DNA of 64,000 nucleotides. Source: CAWIVJ01 sp963839525 (GTDB lineage Bacteria > Cyanobacteriota > Vampirovibrionia > Gastranaerophilales > Gastranaerophilaceae). Made by a program: the position numbers and the translations under genes. Positions 43,338 to 53,054 of the stretch are shown piece by piece. A model generated the notes under the pieces. It ran no database searches. It was not told the DNA's origin and worked only from the letters and a program-made list of their open reading frames with translations. The stretch's first letter is position 1; every line of letters starts with the position of its first letter. Where the stretch lies: contig CAWIVJ010000007.1 of assembly GCA_963839525.1 (NCBI GenBank), forward strand, positions 310,001 through 374,000, given 5' to 3'.

Positions 43338-45056
43338 TTAATTATATAAAGGAGATAACTTAGCTTCTTGTTGAGGAATTTTACCTTCTTCAATCGGTAG
43401 GTAAATTCTGTAATCCATTATTGGAAAGCAATTATCAATTGCTTCAATAGATTTTAAGTATTCATCATCAATTGAATTATTTTCAATCATATCAGCGATT
43501 TTTTCAAATCTTTCGACATGTTCTCTAAAACGGTCTGTTGCATAGTCTTTAGCTTGCCATGTTGTAATTAGGAACGGCCAATCTGAACTTTGCAATAGCA
43601 GATTTTCTTTTGCAAGTTGATTTAAGGCTCTTAGCAAAAGGTTATCGGAAGGAATTTGCTCATATTTAGAAATAACTTCAATTATTCTTTTTTCACAAGA
43701 GTGAATAATCGGCCACATCCATTCTGTCAAGTGGTTCTGCCACACCCAGAAATGCCCGCCTTGTCCCCAAGAACTTTCAGGAATTTGAATTGCTTCTGTC
43801 GGCGGATGTTTGTGTAAGTATTCACAAGCTGTACATCTTTCAACTTCAGGCAAATAAGCATGGAATTTTTTAATAACCTGCTTTATGAATTCAATACCTT
43901 CAAACCACCAGTGTCCAAATAATTCTGTATCAAACGAAACCATTACAAGACCTTCTTTGCCTGTAGCGATTTTATAATCATTTAGTAAGTGGTAAACTAA
44001 TGTTGTATAGTGATCTGAATTCTCATTAATTTTATTAAGAGCTAAGACCGGATCATATAGCATTTTATCACCTAAATCAGTTGTAGGTGATGTTACTCTC
44101 CAGTAATGAGCGCCTGATTTGTCATCTTTTTTGTGGAATTCTCTGAAGCAGCCGTCACCGGGATATCCGTCCGCAGCTGACCATACTTGATAACCGGCTC
44201 TGTCATTTCTTCCCATGATTGCAACTTGCGCATCAGGTAACCAGTATGCGGAATATGTATCATAACCTGTTGCTTCTCTTTCAGGTAAAGGAATATATTC
44301 GATATTTCCGTAAACTCCAACTACACGGCGATTTCCGATTGAATTTCCGCCTTCTATAACATGAGATTCAGTAAAAAAGTATTCAATATCATTATTTTGA
44401 AGTATAACTTCAAGCGCCGGACGCCATTTTTTTTGTCCGTCTTTGCCTATATATTCATAACCTTGTCGGTATGCGCATTCAGGAAGCCAAGCCCCACAGC
44501 CTTTTTGACCAAAAAGCTTTTTGGTTGTATCCTGACCTACTTTAAACTGTGCATTTAAATTAGTATCTGTTTCTAAAAGAGGTGAGAAACAGTGAGTAGC
44601 TGCTGATGTAGTGATTTCAATACAGCCAAGGTCTTGATATTTTTTCAAATTTCCGATTAAATCGCGGCCGTACTTATTTACATAAGAGTCTTTAATATGA
44701 TTAAACCAGTCAAAGTAGTATTTTGCCAGATATTTTAAATGTTGTGAATGAGCAACATTAGGATCAGGGTATCTGTCCAAATCTTTTGCTATTGCTGAAA
44801 TTCTGTCATCTAAAAAAGTTACAAAACCATCTTTTAAATGGTCATCATTCAACTGTTCTGCCAGAACAGGTGTAATTCCGAGTGTTAATTTTGCTTTAAT
44901 ACCTTCTTCCCAGAGCTCTGCTATTGCATTAAGCAGCGGGATATAAGTTTCAGCCATACATTCATAAAGATTTTCTTCTCCAAAGGGCCACATACCGGCT
45001 TTTCTGTAGAAGGGAAGGTGGCTGTGTAACATAAAAACGAATTGTCCTACTGACAT
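43338..45056 (-). CDS. GH57 1,4-alpha-glucan branching enzyme
   Basis: 572 residues of the GH57 glycogen-branching type, which makes alpha-1,6 branches in glycogen. FMLHSHLPFYRKAG opens the barrel. GAWLPECAY holds the nucleophile Glu (residue 193) and VSFDTELFGHWWFEG the acid/base Asp (residue 376). SSWGQGGHFWVW belongs to the substrate cleft, and a helical C-terminal domain (about 430-545) follows. Length and motifs agree with characterised GH57 branching enzymes. No other glycogen genes adjoin. Confidence 0.92.
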   Translation of the reverse strand: MSVGQFVFMLHSHLPFYRKAGMWPFGEENLYECMAETYIPLLNAIAELWEEGIKAKLTLGITPVLAEQLNDDHLKDGFVTFLDDRISAIAKDLDRYPDPNVAHSQHLKYLAKYYFDWFNHIKDSYVNKYGRDLIGNLKKYQDLGCIEITTSAATHCFSPLLETDTNLNAQFKVGQDTTKKLFGQKGCGAWLPECAYRQGYEYIGKDGQKKWRPALEVILQNNDIEYFFTESHVIEGGNSIGNRRVVGVYGNIEYIPLPEREATGYDTYSAYWLPDAQVAIMGRNDRAGYQVWSAADGYPGDGCFREFHKKDDKSGAHYWRVTSPTTDLGDKMLYDPVLALNKINENSDHYTTLVYHLLNDYKIATGKEGLVMVSFDTELFGHWWFEGIEFIKQVIKKFHAYLPEVERCTACEYLHKHPPTEAIQIPESSWGQGGHFWVWQNHLTEWMWPIIHSCEKRIIEVISKYEQIPSDNLLLRALNQLAKENLLLQSSDWPFLITTWQAKDYATDRFREHVERFEKIADMIENNSIDDEYLKSIEAIDNCFPIMDYRIYLPIEEGKIPQQEAKLSPLYN

Positions 45057-45289
45057 TTTGCCTTCTTTCTCCGTTGAGCTTTAGTGAAAAGTGAAAAATG
45101 GCCTCACGTTTATACTAAAGATTGGCGGTTTTTACTTGAGTCTCTAAATAGTGAGACCCCCATTCTTTTTTTAGGATAATACTATTATCATACAATCCTA
45201 TATATAAATTATATAGCATAAAAGGCTAAAAAATATAATCCTTTAGGACTAATTCTTGAGAATAATGTTACAAATATTAAAAGATGAAA

Positions 45290-46225
45290 TTACTTAAAAG
45301 ATTCTTTGGGAGGGATAGGAAATAACTTTTTCCAAAAATCTTTGGGAGGGATAGGAAAGAAACTGTTCCAAAAATTTTCTCTATATTTATTGATTTTAAC
45401 TTGCTCTCCAATTACTGCTTTTTCCGGAGAATGGTTAACTATCTCTCCTCCAACCTCTCCACAAACAAGACGGGTATTTCCTGTAAGGCGAATATTATCT
45501 TTAATTGTTGCATTTAAAATTTTTGTGTCGTTAGCGAATAAATTTCCTCTTAATAGCATACTATTAACTTCACCGCCTATCATATAAGCTCTTCCACCTA
45601 CTTTAGTACCGTGATTTATTGTGCTATCCTCAGCTATTAGAGTATTTTCTACTTCAAGTGAATTCTTATTTTCAACGTTTTTTAAAATAGCATTTCCACG
45701 GACTGAAACAGGAGAATAAAGTGTGCAGTCTGTGGCTTTAAAATCACCATCTGACGATATTCCTCCTGAAAACGGGTATTTTATTCCTTTCATTTCAATA
45801 AAGTTGTCAGCCATAATTCCGCCTTTAAAATTCCCTCCTGTTATCTTTGCATTTTTAGCATATATATTATCATTAAAAGTTCCTCCTGTTATTGTTACGT
45901 CTTTGGCTGTTATAGATTTATCTAAAGTCCCTCCTGTCATTATAAATTTTTTTGCGTTTTGAAGCGGGTCTTCATTAAATTCATCCGTTCCCTCTTTAAT
46001 AACAACTCTTTCAAGGTTGTCGGTAAAATCTTTTATTTTTTCACTCACGTTTTCCGTTGCGGTTTTTAATAAGTTTTCAATCTGCTTAAATACCTTCATG
46101 CTGTCAACTTCTGACATCTCTTTAAGTTTGACATACAATGTGCCCGTTCCTTTAAAGGAAATATTATTTTTATTTCCCGGATAATTTTTTCTATTCATTG
46201 ACATTCTTATAGGTGCTATATTCAT
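45290..46225 (-). CDS. Beta-helix-like repeat protein with tandem C-terminal repeat
   Basis: 311 residues, no known family. The N-terminus MNIAPIRMS and then NNISFKGTG (about residues 20-28) is of the I-x-P-I ... F-K-G type. Residues about 90-280 are irregular 15-20 residue repeats (MTGGTLDKSITAKDVTITGG, ITGGNFKGGIMADNF, MIGGEVNSMLLRGNLFAND). They resemble bactofilin or adhesin-like right-handed beta-helices. The tail carries two copies of a 12-residue unit (FWNSFFPIPPKD and FWKKLFPIPPKE). No signal peptide. Possibly a filament-forming or scaffold protein; the function is unknown. Confidence 0.7.
   Translation of the reverse strand: MNIAPIRMSMNRKNYPGNKNNISFKGTGTLYVKLKEMSEVDSMKVFKQIENLLKTATENVSEKIKDFTDNLERVVIKEGTDEFNEDPLQNAKKFIMTGGTLDKSITAKDVTITGGTFNDNIYAKNAKITGGNFKGGIMADNFIEMKGIKYPFSGGISSDGDFKATDCTLYSPVSVRGNAILKNVENKNSLEVENTLIAEDSTINHGTKVGGRAYMIGGEVNSMLLRGNLFANDTKILNATIKDNIRLTGNTRLVCGEVGGEIVNHSPEKAVIGEQVKINKYRENFWNSFFPIPPKDFWKKLFPIPPKESFK
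45303..45374. repeat. 36-base tandem duplication at the 3' end of the beta-helix gene
   Basis: TCTTTGGGAGGGATAGGAAA starts at 45303 and again at 45339, exactly 36 bases (12 codons) apart, with few differences over the following bases. Confidence 0.85.
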
Positions 46226-46420
46226 AATTAAATGATTTTCCTGTTTTAAACTACTATATTTTTATATAACTAATATAAAAATATTTATTGCCAATAAAAA
46301 CATATTTTTTTACATTTAGTTACATATTTTAATATTTTTAATTAAGAATTTATCTTTATTTTAGGTTCAACTTGTAATTTATTCTTTAATATATAAAATT
46401 AACTTGTAGGAGAGGCTGAA

Positions 46421-49400
46421 ATGCTTTTACAAGGAAATCTATTAACCGATAAAACGCAAAAGCTGGTTGAGAGCTATGCAGGGCTTTTAAATTCCGGTGT
46501 AGACAGCTCCAAAATTCTTGTAATTTTACAAAATTCCAACAGAAAAAATGAATTTATTGAGAAAACTTTTGAAAAATTAACTGTTGATGTTGTAGAAAAA
46601 TTACAGGTTTATTCTTTTTTCGGTTTAGTTTATAACACTATTTTGGATAATTGGGCGTTGGTTGAAAACAGAATCCCGGACAAAAATAATACAAAGATTA
46701 TTCCAAATCTTACAGGACTTGAAGTTTCTCAATTTATTATGAAAGAAATTATTTCTGATATTAAATTTGAAGGTTATAATTCTAAAAAATCACTTTTACA
46801 TCAGCTTTTTCGCCGTTATTCTTTAATAGTTCAAAATAATTTAAGCGATAAAGAAATACAATGGCGTTCTGAAGAAATTTTGAAAGAAAGTTTTGCTCCC
46901 GATGCTAAAAAGGCACTTGATGAATTTAAGAAAAAAACTTTAGAAGTTCGCTGTTTTGATTATTTAAGACAGAGTTTAATTTTTAACTATATTTATCAGA
47001 ATACTGATTATTTTTCAAAAATCGAGTATTTAATTGTTGATGATGCTGATGAAATTACTCCTATTTGTTTTGATTTTATAAAATATTTAGCTCCTCAACT
47101 AAAAGATGTTTTTATTGCCTATGATGACGCTGGCTCAAGCCGCTCAGGCTACTTGAGCGCTTATAAAACAGCAGGGTCCAAGCTTGAAAAATTGTTTAAT
47201 AAAGAAATTACTTCTTCTCCTGACATTTTGTCTCTTAATTCCAATTTAAAAGATGATTCTCAAATACTTTTTGAAAACGTGATTGAGCAAAAAAATACAA
47301 AATTAAATCACTTTTCCTTACTTTCTCTTTCAAAACGGGCACAAATGCTTGATAGAGGAATAAATGAAATAAAGGTGCTTATAGATAAAGGTGTTAAACC
47401 GTCTGAAATTGCAATTGTAACACCAATAATAGATGATATGTTAAAATTTTGCTTAAAAGAGGCGTTTGGTCCAAATAATTTACTTTTTCTTTCCGGAAGT
47501 GAGAAAATCATTCAAAATCCTATTGTACTTGCATCTTTGACTATTCTTAAAATTTGTGATGCTGAATTAAGAAATGATTTATGTGAATTTGACGCAAGAG
47601 CTGTTTTGGATTTTTTACAAATACCAATAAAACACTGTAAGGAAATCTTAGAAAATTTTGAAAATACGAAAAAATTCATTGAATTTGAATTTGTAATTGA
47701 AGAATATACTCAAAAATATAAAAAATTCCTTAAATTAATCAATAATTTAAATCAAATTGGTAAATTATCCCAACAAGTTTATTCAATTTATGAAAATCTT
47801 GTTGACTTAAATAATTATACGAAGAATGAAATTACTAAATTTAACTTTTTTATAAAACAAATTGAAGATTTTGAGAATGTTTTTGGCAATATTAAAAAAG
47901 TTGATATAATTAATCAAATTGAAAATTCAATTATCTCCGAGAATCCTTATTCTACACTTGAAATTAAAGATAATAATTTGATTGTTGCAACACCGCAAAA
48001 AATTATTGATAATCAAACTCACACTAAATATCAATTTTGGTTTGATGTTTCATCAGATGAATGGATAAAAAATGATACAGGACCTTTATATAATGCATGG
48101 GTTTTTCAAGCAGATTGGGAAAAATCTGAATTTACATTTCAGGACCATATTGAATTAAGCAGGCAAAAAACAGCAAGAATTCTTAGAAAACTAACATTAT
48201 GCGGGGGTAAACTTATTTATGCTTATGCAAGTCTCTTTGATAATAACGGTGTTGAAAACTTTGGCGGGATTGAAAAATATTTAAGCCATGGTGAAGCTAA
48301 AGCCTTTATTCCTCAAAAAATACTTGTTCCTCGTAATGACCAAAAACCTGTATTGAAATACAAAGAAGGAAAAATGGCAATTTCTGCTGTTCCCGGTGCA
48401 GGAAAAACAACGATTTTGCTTGCTTTGATAATAAAACTTTTAAATGACGGGATAAATCCTGAAAACATTTTTGTACTCACTTATATGGAGTCTGCTGCCA
48501 GAAATTTTAGGGAACGTATACAAAATTCTAATCAAGAACTTTCACAGCTTCCAAATATAAGCACAATACATGGTCTTGCTCTTAAAATCTTAAAAGAAAA
48601 TGCAAATTTTGAGAAATTAGGCTTGAATATGAATTTTGAAATTTGTGATGATACACAGCGTTCGCGAATTTTACGGGAAATAGGCAATAAATTGAATATT
48701 AAAAAGACTGAACTTGAAGATTTCGATCGAGCTGTTTCTATTTTAAAGATAAGCGGAGTAATTGAATTGGAGGAAGTTACGTCTTTAACAGATAAAAAAC
48801 TCTTAAAATTTCTTGAATTCTTTAAAGAATACAAATTAACTTTGCAGAATAATAATTTAATTGATTATGATGATATGCTTCTGCTGTCAGTTAAATTACT
48901 GGAAGAAAACCCTGATATTTTAAAGTATTATCAAAACATTTGTCATTATGTAATTGAAGATGAGGCGCAAGATTCGTCTGCTATTCAACAAAGATTGATT
49001 GAGTTTCTAAGCGCAAAGCACAAAAATTTAATCCGTTGCGGAGATGTTAATCAGGCAATTACAACAACTTTTTCCAATGCAGATGTTGAAGGTTTTAGGG
49101 ATTTTATTGAAAAAAGCGAAACAAAAGTGAGCATGGATTGTTCTCAAAGATGTACAAAAGAAGTTTGGACTCTTGCAAATAATTTAATTACTTATGCAGA
49201 GTCAAAACCCGAAAGTAAAAACGCATTTTATAAAATATTTATGCACCCGGTTGAAGGAAAAAATCCTCAAGAAAGTAGAGCAATTAATTCTCTTATTTTA
49301 GAAAATGAATTTGCCGAAAAAAATTATATTTTGAAGCAAATTAAAGAACTATTAACTAAAAACCCAAAGGCAACTATAGGGATTTTACTCAGAAGCAATT

Positions 49401-50284
49401 TTCAGGTAGGACGCTGGACTAATTTTATTAAAAATTCAGGACTTAGGACTATTACGAGAAGTGAATGCTTAGAACAAAAAGGAATTTTTAGAACAATTTT
49501 TGCAATTATGAAAATTATTCTAAATCCTTTTGATAATCAAAATATTGCTGATAATTATGATGTTTTGGCAGAGTTAGGGCATTGTAAATCAAACCTTTAT
49601 CAGACAATCAAAGAATGCCCTAAACCTTTTATTCAGATGAATGTTGATGAAATGAATAACACGGGTTTGGAAAATTTTTATTGGGATTTAATTTACTGGC
49701 TAAGTTTTTCGATGCTTCCTGTTGAAGAACTTGCAATAAAAATCGGCTTGCATTATTACAGCAGCGAAATAGAAAAATCAAATGTTTATTTAATTTCAAC
49801 TCTTATAAAACGCTTGAGTGGCGCTTATAATTACTCAGCATTGATAGAAAGACTTGGTGAATTAGCTAAAAAACCTAACTTAAGCGGATTTAAATTCTTT
49901 TCTGAAGAAGAGAAATCCGATAGAGAAATTTTAGAAGGCAAAGTCCAGATTATGACTTTACATAAATCAAAAGGGGACGAATTTGATTATGTTTTCTTGC
50001 CTGAAATGCTTGAAAAGAGTTTGCCTTTAGCTTTTGAAAACGTTACTTTAAAGAAAAATGCACGTTTTATGGAAAATGTCCGTGAACTTAATCCTGCTTA
50101 TAAACCAAAAACTGATAAGGAGTTAAAAGAATTTTTGCTGGCGGAAAATCTCAGGCTTATGTATGTTGCGATTACAAGAGCGAAGAGAAAACTGTTTATA
50201 ACTGCAAATAAAAGTTCAAGAACTTCTACTGTTCCGTCTCCAAGTGTAATTTTTGAGACATTGAAAGGAGCAAAATCATGTTAA
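46421..50284 (+). CDS. Double UvrD-like helicase, AddAB-like repair motor
   Basis: 1287 residues. The second half (about 640-1287) is an active superfamily 1A helicase: Walker A AVPGAGKTT (about 655-663), TYMESAARNF, Walker B VIEDEAQDSS (about 845), CGDVNQAITTTF, SQRCTKEVW, IMTLHKSKGDEFDYVFLPEM and LRLMYVAITRAKRKLF. The first half looks like a second, degenerate UvrD module: LQGNLLTDKTQKL instead of a P-loop, then YLIVDDADEITPICF and VFIAYDDAGSSRSGY. This pair resembles an inactive plus an active motor, as in AddB/AddA or RecC/RecB, in one chain. No nuclease domain is present; a nuclease gene follows. GGAGAGG precedes the ATG. Confidence 0.82.
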   Translation: MLLQGNLLTDKTQKLVESYAGLLNSGVDSSKILVILQNSNRKNEFIEKTFEKLTVDVVEKLQVYSFFGLVYNTILDNWALVENRIPDKNNTKIIPNLTGLEVSQFIMKEIISDIKFEGYNSKKSLLHQLFRRYSLIVQNNLSDKEIQWRSEEILKESFAPDAKKALDEFKKKTLEVRCFDYLRQSLIFNYIYQNTDYFSKIEYLIVDDADEITPICFDFIKYLAPQLKDVFIAYDDAGSSRSGYLSAYKTAGSKLEKLFNKEITSSPDILSLNSNLKDDSQILFENVIEQKNTKLNHFSLLSLSKRAQMLDRGINEIKVLIDKGVKPSEIAIVTPIIDDMLKFCLKEAFGPNNLLFLSGSEKIIQNPIVLASLTILKICDAELRNDLCEFDARAVLDFLQIPIKHCKEILENFENTKKFIEFEFVIEEYTQKYKKFLKLINNLNQIGKLSQQVYSIYENLVDLNNYTKNEITKFNFFIKQIEDFENVFGNIKKVDIINQIENSIISENPYSTLEIKDNNLIVATPQKIIDNQTHTKYQFWFDVSSDEWIKNDTGPLYNAWVFQADWEKSEFTFQDHIELSRQKTARILRKLTLCGGKLIYAYASLFDNNGVENFGGIEKYLSHGEAKAFIPQKILVPRNDQKPVLKYKEGKMAISAVPGAGKTTILLALIIKLLNDGINPENIFVLTYMESAARNFRERIQNSNQELSQLPNISTIHGLALKILKENANFEKLGLNMNFEICDDTQRSRILREIGNKLNIKKTELEDFDRAVSILKISGVIELEEVTSLTDKKLLKFLEFFKEYKLTLQNNNLIDYDDMLLLSVKLLEENPDILKYYQNICHYVIEDEAQDSSAIQQRLIEFLSAKHKNLIRCGDVNQAITTTFSNADVEGFRDFIEKSETKVSMDCSQRCTKEVWTLANNLITYAESKPESKNAFYKIFMHPVEGKNPQESRAINSLILENEFAEKNYILKQIKELLTKNPKATIGILLRSNFQVGRWTNFIKNSGLRTITRSECLEQKGIFRTIFAIMKIILNPFDNQNIADNYDVLAELGHCKSNLYQTIKECPKPFIQMNVDEMNNTGLENFYWDLIYWLSFSMLPVEELAIKIGLHYYSSEIEKSNVYLISTLIKRLSGAYNYSALIERLGELAKKPNLSGFKFFSEEEKSDREILEGKVQIMTLHKSKGDEFDYVFLPEMLEKSLPLAFENVTLKKNARFMENVRELNPAYKPKTDKELKEFLLAENLRLMYVAITRAKRKLFITANKSSRTSTVPSPSVIFETLKGAKSC

Positions 50285-50326
50285 TTAACAATTTTCTTCA
50301 AATATGCGGTTATGGAGGCAAATTTT

Positions 50327-51085
50327 ATGAATAATTATTCGTCGAATATGTTAAAAACGTTTGAAGAATGCCAACAAAAGTTCTTTTTAAAATATGTTGA
50401 AAGATTTTTATTGACTCAACGTTCAGAAATTTTTGAAAAAGGTAAAAAAATTCATGCTCTTGCCAATTATCATTTAAAAGGTTTTGATATTTCAAAAATG
50501 GAACAAGCGTTAGATTCTGATGAAAAGAAAATTTGGGAAAGTTTGAAATCTAATGAATATTTTAAATTAAAAGTCGTGAATACAGAGTACAATCTTTCTT
50601 GTAAAATTGATAAATATTGGATAGGCGGACGTTTAGATGCATTAATGCTCGAAAATGAAATTCCGAATTATCATGCTGAACTGGTTTCAGCATCTAACAA
50701 GCAGTCAGTGCAGGAAAGATTCCGAAACGAGTTCGGGATGACACAAAAAATAGGTGAAAAAAATCATTTAAATTTTATCATACTTGACTATAAGACCGGC
50801 AACATCCCGCAAAATGCCGAGCAAGATTTTCAGACAATTATATATTTGCTTTGTACAGATAAATTTTTAACAAAAAAAAATGGATATAATTCTCTTAAAT
50901 TTGCTTATTTAGGATTAAAAAATAATATTAATAAAGAAATTTTATTAACAGAGAATTTGAAAAAACAATCTGAAGAAAAAGTTATAAAAACTTGTAAAAA
51001 AATAGATTTTGCAGTAAATTCAGGTGTTTTTGAAAAAAATAAAGAAAACTGTGAAGTATGTGAATACAATAACTTTTGTAATTAA
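50327..51085 (+). CDS. PD-(D/E)XK nuclease with a four-Cys Fe-S site (Cas4/AddB-like)
   Basis: About 252 residues. Catalytic residues are GGRLDALM (Asp) and ILDYKTGN (Asp and Lys of the D-x-K signature), with a Gln motif QDFQTIIYL behind. One Cys near the N-terminus (FEECQQKFF) plus C-x2-C-x5-C at the end (CEVCEYNNFC) is the four-Cys iron-sulfur arrangement of Cas4 and AddB nucleases. It lies 42 bases after the helicase and probably supplies its missing nuclease. I start at ATG 50327 (GGAGG 8 bases upstream); an ATG at 50312 would add five residues. About 30 residues (HAELVSASNKQ and on) between the two catalytic strands come from a mobile palindromic element. Confidence 0.85.
   Translation: MNNYSSNMLKTFEECQQKFFLKYVERFLLTQRSEIFEKGKKIHALANYHLKGFDISKMEQALDSDEKKIWESLKSNEYFKLKVVNTEYNLSCKIDKYWIGGRLDALMLENEIPNYHAELVSASNKQSVQERFRNEFGMTQKIGEKNHLNFIILDYKTGNIPQNAEQDFQTIIYLLCTDKFLTKKNGYNSLKFAYLGLKNNINKEILLTENLKKQSEEKVIKTCKKIDFAVNSGVFEKNKENCEVCEYNNFCN
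50671..50743. repeat. In-gene palindromic element inside the nuclease gene
   Basis: TCATGCTGAACTGGTTTCAG (50671 on) and AGATTCCGAAACGAGTTCGG (50718 on, to GATGAC) are inverted half-sites of the same element as at 40383-40454. Here another reading frame is used: HAELVSAS ... RFRNEFGMT. The frame stays open. Confidence 0.87.
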
Positions 51086-51092
51086 AAAAAAT

Positions 51093-53045
51093 TTAATTCA
51101 TCAAATCTTTAAGTTTTTCTTCTATTTCTTTTATCCATTGATGTTTGTAATTAATTTTGCCGGAAGTAATAGGTTGACGGTAATCCGATTTGTTAATCGA
51201 GCGCCCTTCGACAATTACAGAGGGAGGTAAAATATACCATTTATACAAGGCTCTGGACATGCGTTTATAAAATTTGTCTAACCATTCTTTTTTTAATTCA
51301 GGCGTAATTTTATTTTTAGTTTCATATAAAAATGTTGAATTTATCATATCCTTATAACTTTCATGTTTGTTTTCAATTCTCCAGATAACTTCATCTAAAA
51401 ACTCATAAGGCATAAGCGCTTCTTCTGCTTTAAGCGGTTTACCCGTTTCCGGATTAATCGCAAGTTCAGCTCCGGGCGGTTTTAAAATTATTGCTTCGGG
51501 AATTGCGTTTTTAATTTTCCTGTTTTTATTAAGCCATCTTGCAAGTGCAAAAAGTTTTGTTTTAGGAACATCTGCAATCGGAGCGAATCCGCCCGACATA
51601 TCACCGTTTATTGTTGAGTACCCCATGTAAAGTTCTGATTTATCAGACGTAGCAATAGGAATTGTTGCATCAAATTCATTAGATATTCCCCATAGTAAAG
51701 TTGCACGCGAACGAGCCTGAACATTATCCTGAACGTAAGAGTTTTTGTTTCTGTTGCCGTTCCATTCTTTTTCAACTTCTTTGAACAAAGGATTTAACTG
51801 GTCATTTATTGTATTTACCATTTCTTTAATAGGAGCTACAGCGAATTTTATTCCGAGATTGCGAGCAAGCTCTTTTGCATCATCCTTGCTTTCCTGACTT
51901 GTAATTACAGAAGGCATGCTAACTCCAAAAACATTTTCTGCACCAAGAGCATCTGCTAACAAAACGGCAGAAACAGAGGAATCAAGCCCACCTGAAAGAC
52001 CTAATACAGAACGTTTTAGGCTATTTTTTTTGAAATAATCTCTTATTCCCTGAATTATTGTCCTGTAAGTTCTTTCTAAATCAGGCTTATAATCAAGAGA
52101 AAAAACTTTTTCTTCAGTCAGGGTTTTTTCCAGACCACCGGTTAAAGGAGCAATTTCTCCGCCTGTTTTTATGTTAGCGTATGCAAAATCTTCTTCAAAG
52201 GATTTTGTACGTGCTATTAATTTCCCTTCTGCACTATAAATTCTGCTGGAGCCGTCAAAAGAAATATCATCAATTGCTCCCACCTGATTAACATAAACAA
52301 TAGGGGTAGAGAATTTTTTTGAGACAAAAGAAAACATATTATGTTTTAATTGTTCCTTTTTAGTTCGGGTTGGAGAGGCAGAACAATTTATTATCACGTC
52401 AGGCTTTGATTTTACTAGAATTTCAACCGGATCAAATTCATATAAGGGATTTATGAAAAAATCCTTATCATTCCAGCCGTCTTCGCAAATTACTACAGCA
52501 TATTTTATTCCGTTAATCTCAATTAAGCCGTTATTTTTTTCTATTTTTTCAAATCCGAAACAACCTAAGCTTTCAGCAGGCTGAATACCTACGATAGGTG
52601 ATGGTTCAAAATATCTATAATCATTAAATTCAGAATAAGTCGGAAGCAAGCTTTTTCTAACTATTCCTTTAATTTTTCCTTCACCTAAAACTGCAACAGC
52701 GTTAAAGTATCTTTTACCGATTTTTTCTCCGTTTCTGGGTTCTACAAAACCTACTATAGCATGAGTTTTTTTTGTTAATTTTGCAATTTCTTTTAACCAT
52801 TTAACATTTTCTTCAACAATTACAGGGTGTCTGTCAATAGTGTCCATTATAGGGTAGCCCATTAAAGTTAACTCGGAAAAAATAATTAAATCAGCGTCTA
52901 AAGATTGTGCTTTTTTTATGCACTTCATAACTTTTTTAGCATTTTCTTCAACATTTCCCGGCAGAGGGTTAAGCTGTGCCATAACAATATTTCCTTGAGT
53001 TTTTTCAAGACTGTTTTTAGTATTTAAATCACAAATTACTTCCAT
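51093..53045 (-). CDS. nadE: Glutamine-dependent NAD+ synthetase
   Basis: Makes NAD+ from deamido-NAD+, ATP and glutamine. The N-terminal nitrilase-type amidase (to about residue 300) has SELTLMGYP (Glu), RKSLLPTYSEF (Lys) and VVICEDGW (Cys). The synthetase domain has the P-loop LGLSGGLDSSVSAVL, TSDKSELYMGYST and GGFAPIADVPKTKLF. 650 residues, the long two-domain form. It ends tail-to-tail with the nuclease gene, leaving only 7 bases, and follows bcp by 9 bases. Confidence 0.96.
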   Translation of the reverse strand: MEVICDLNTKNSLEKTQGNIVMAQLNPLPGNVEENAKKVMKCIKKAQSLDADLIIFSELTLMGYPIMDTIDRHPVIVEENVKWLKEIAKLTKKTHAIVGFVEPRNGEKIGKRYFNAVAVLGEGKIKGIVRKSLLPTYSEFNDYRYFEPSPIVGIQPAESLGCFGFEKIEKNNGLIEINGIKYAVVICEDGWNDKDFFINPLYEFDPVEILVKSKPDVIINCSASPTRTKKEQLKHNMFSFVSKKFSTPIVYVNQVGAIDDISFDGSSRIYSAEGKLIARTKSFEEDFAYANIKTGGEIAPLTGGLEKTLTEEKVFSLDYKPDLERTYRTIIQGIRDYFKKNSLKRSVLGLSGGLDSSVSAVLLADALGAENVFGVSMPSVITSQESKDDAKELARNLGIKFAVAPIKEMVNTINDQLNPLFKEVEKEWNGNRNKNSYVQDNVQARSRATLLWGISNEFDATIPIATSDKSELYMGYSTINGDMSGGFAPIADVPKTKLFALARWLNKNRKIKNAIPEAIILKPPGAELAINPETGKPLKAEEALMPYEFLDEVIWRIENKHESYKDMINSTFLYETKNKITPELKKEWLDKFYKRMSRALYKWYILPPSVIVEGRSINKSDYRQPITSGKINYKHQWIKEIEEKLKDLMN

Positions 53046-53054
53046 TTTTTATCT

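Noticed and set aside
47133..47158. GCTCAAG/CTTGAGC inverted repeat in the helicase gene
   Set aside because: Arms of 7 bp at this spacing are expected by chance in 64 kb.
50278..50334. Mini-frame of 18 codons bridging helicase and nuclease genes
   Set aside because: It has AAAGGAG in front but no recognisable product; mentioned only as a possible coupling device.
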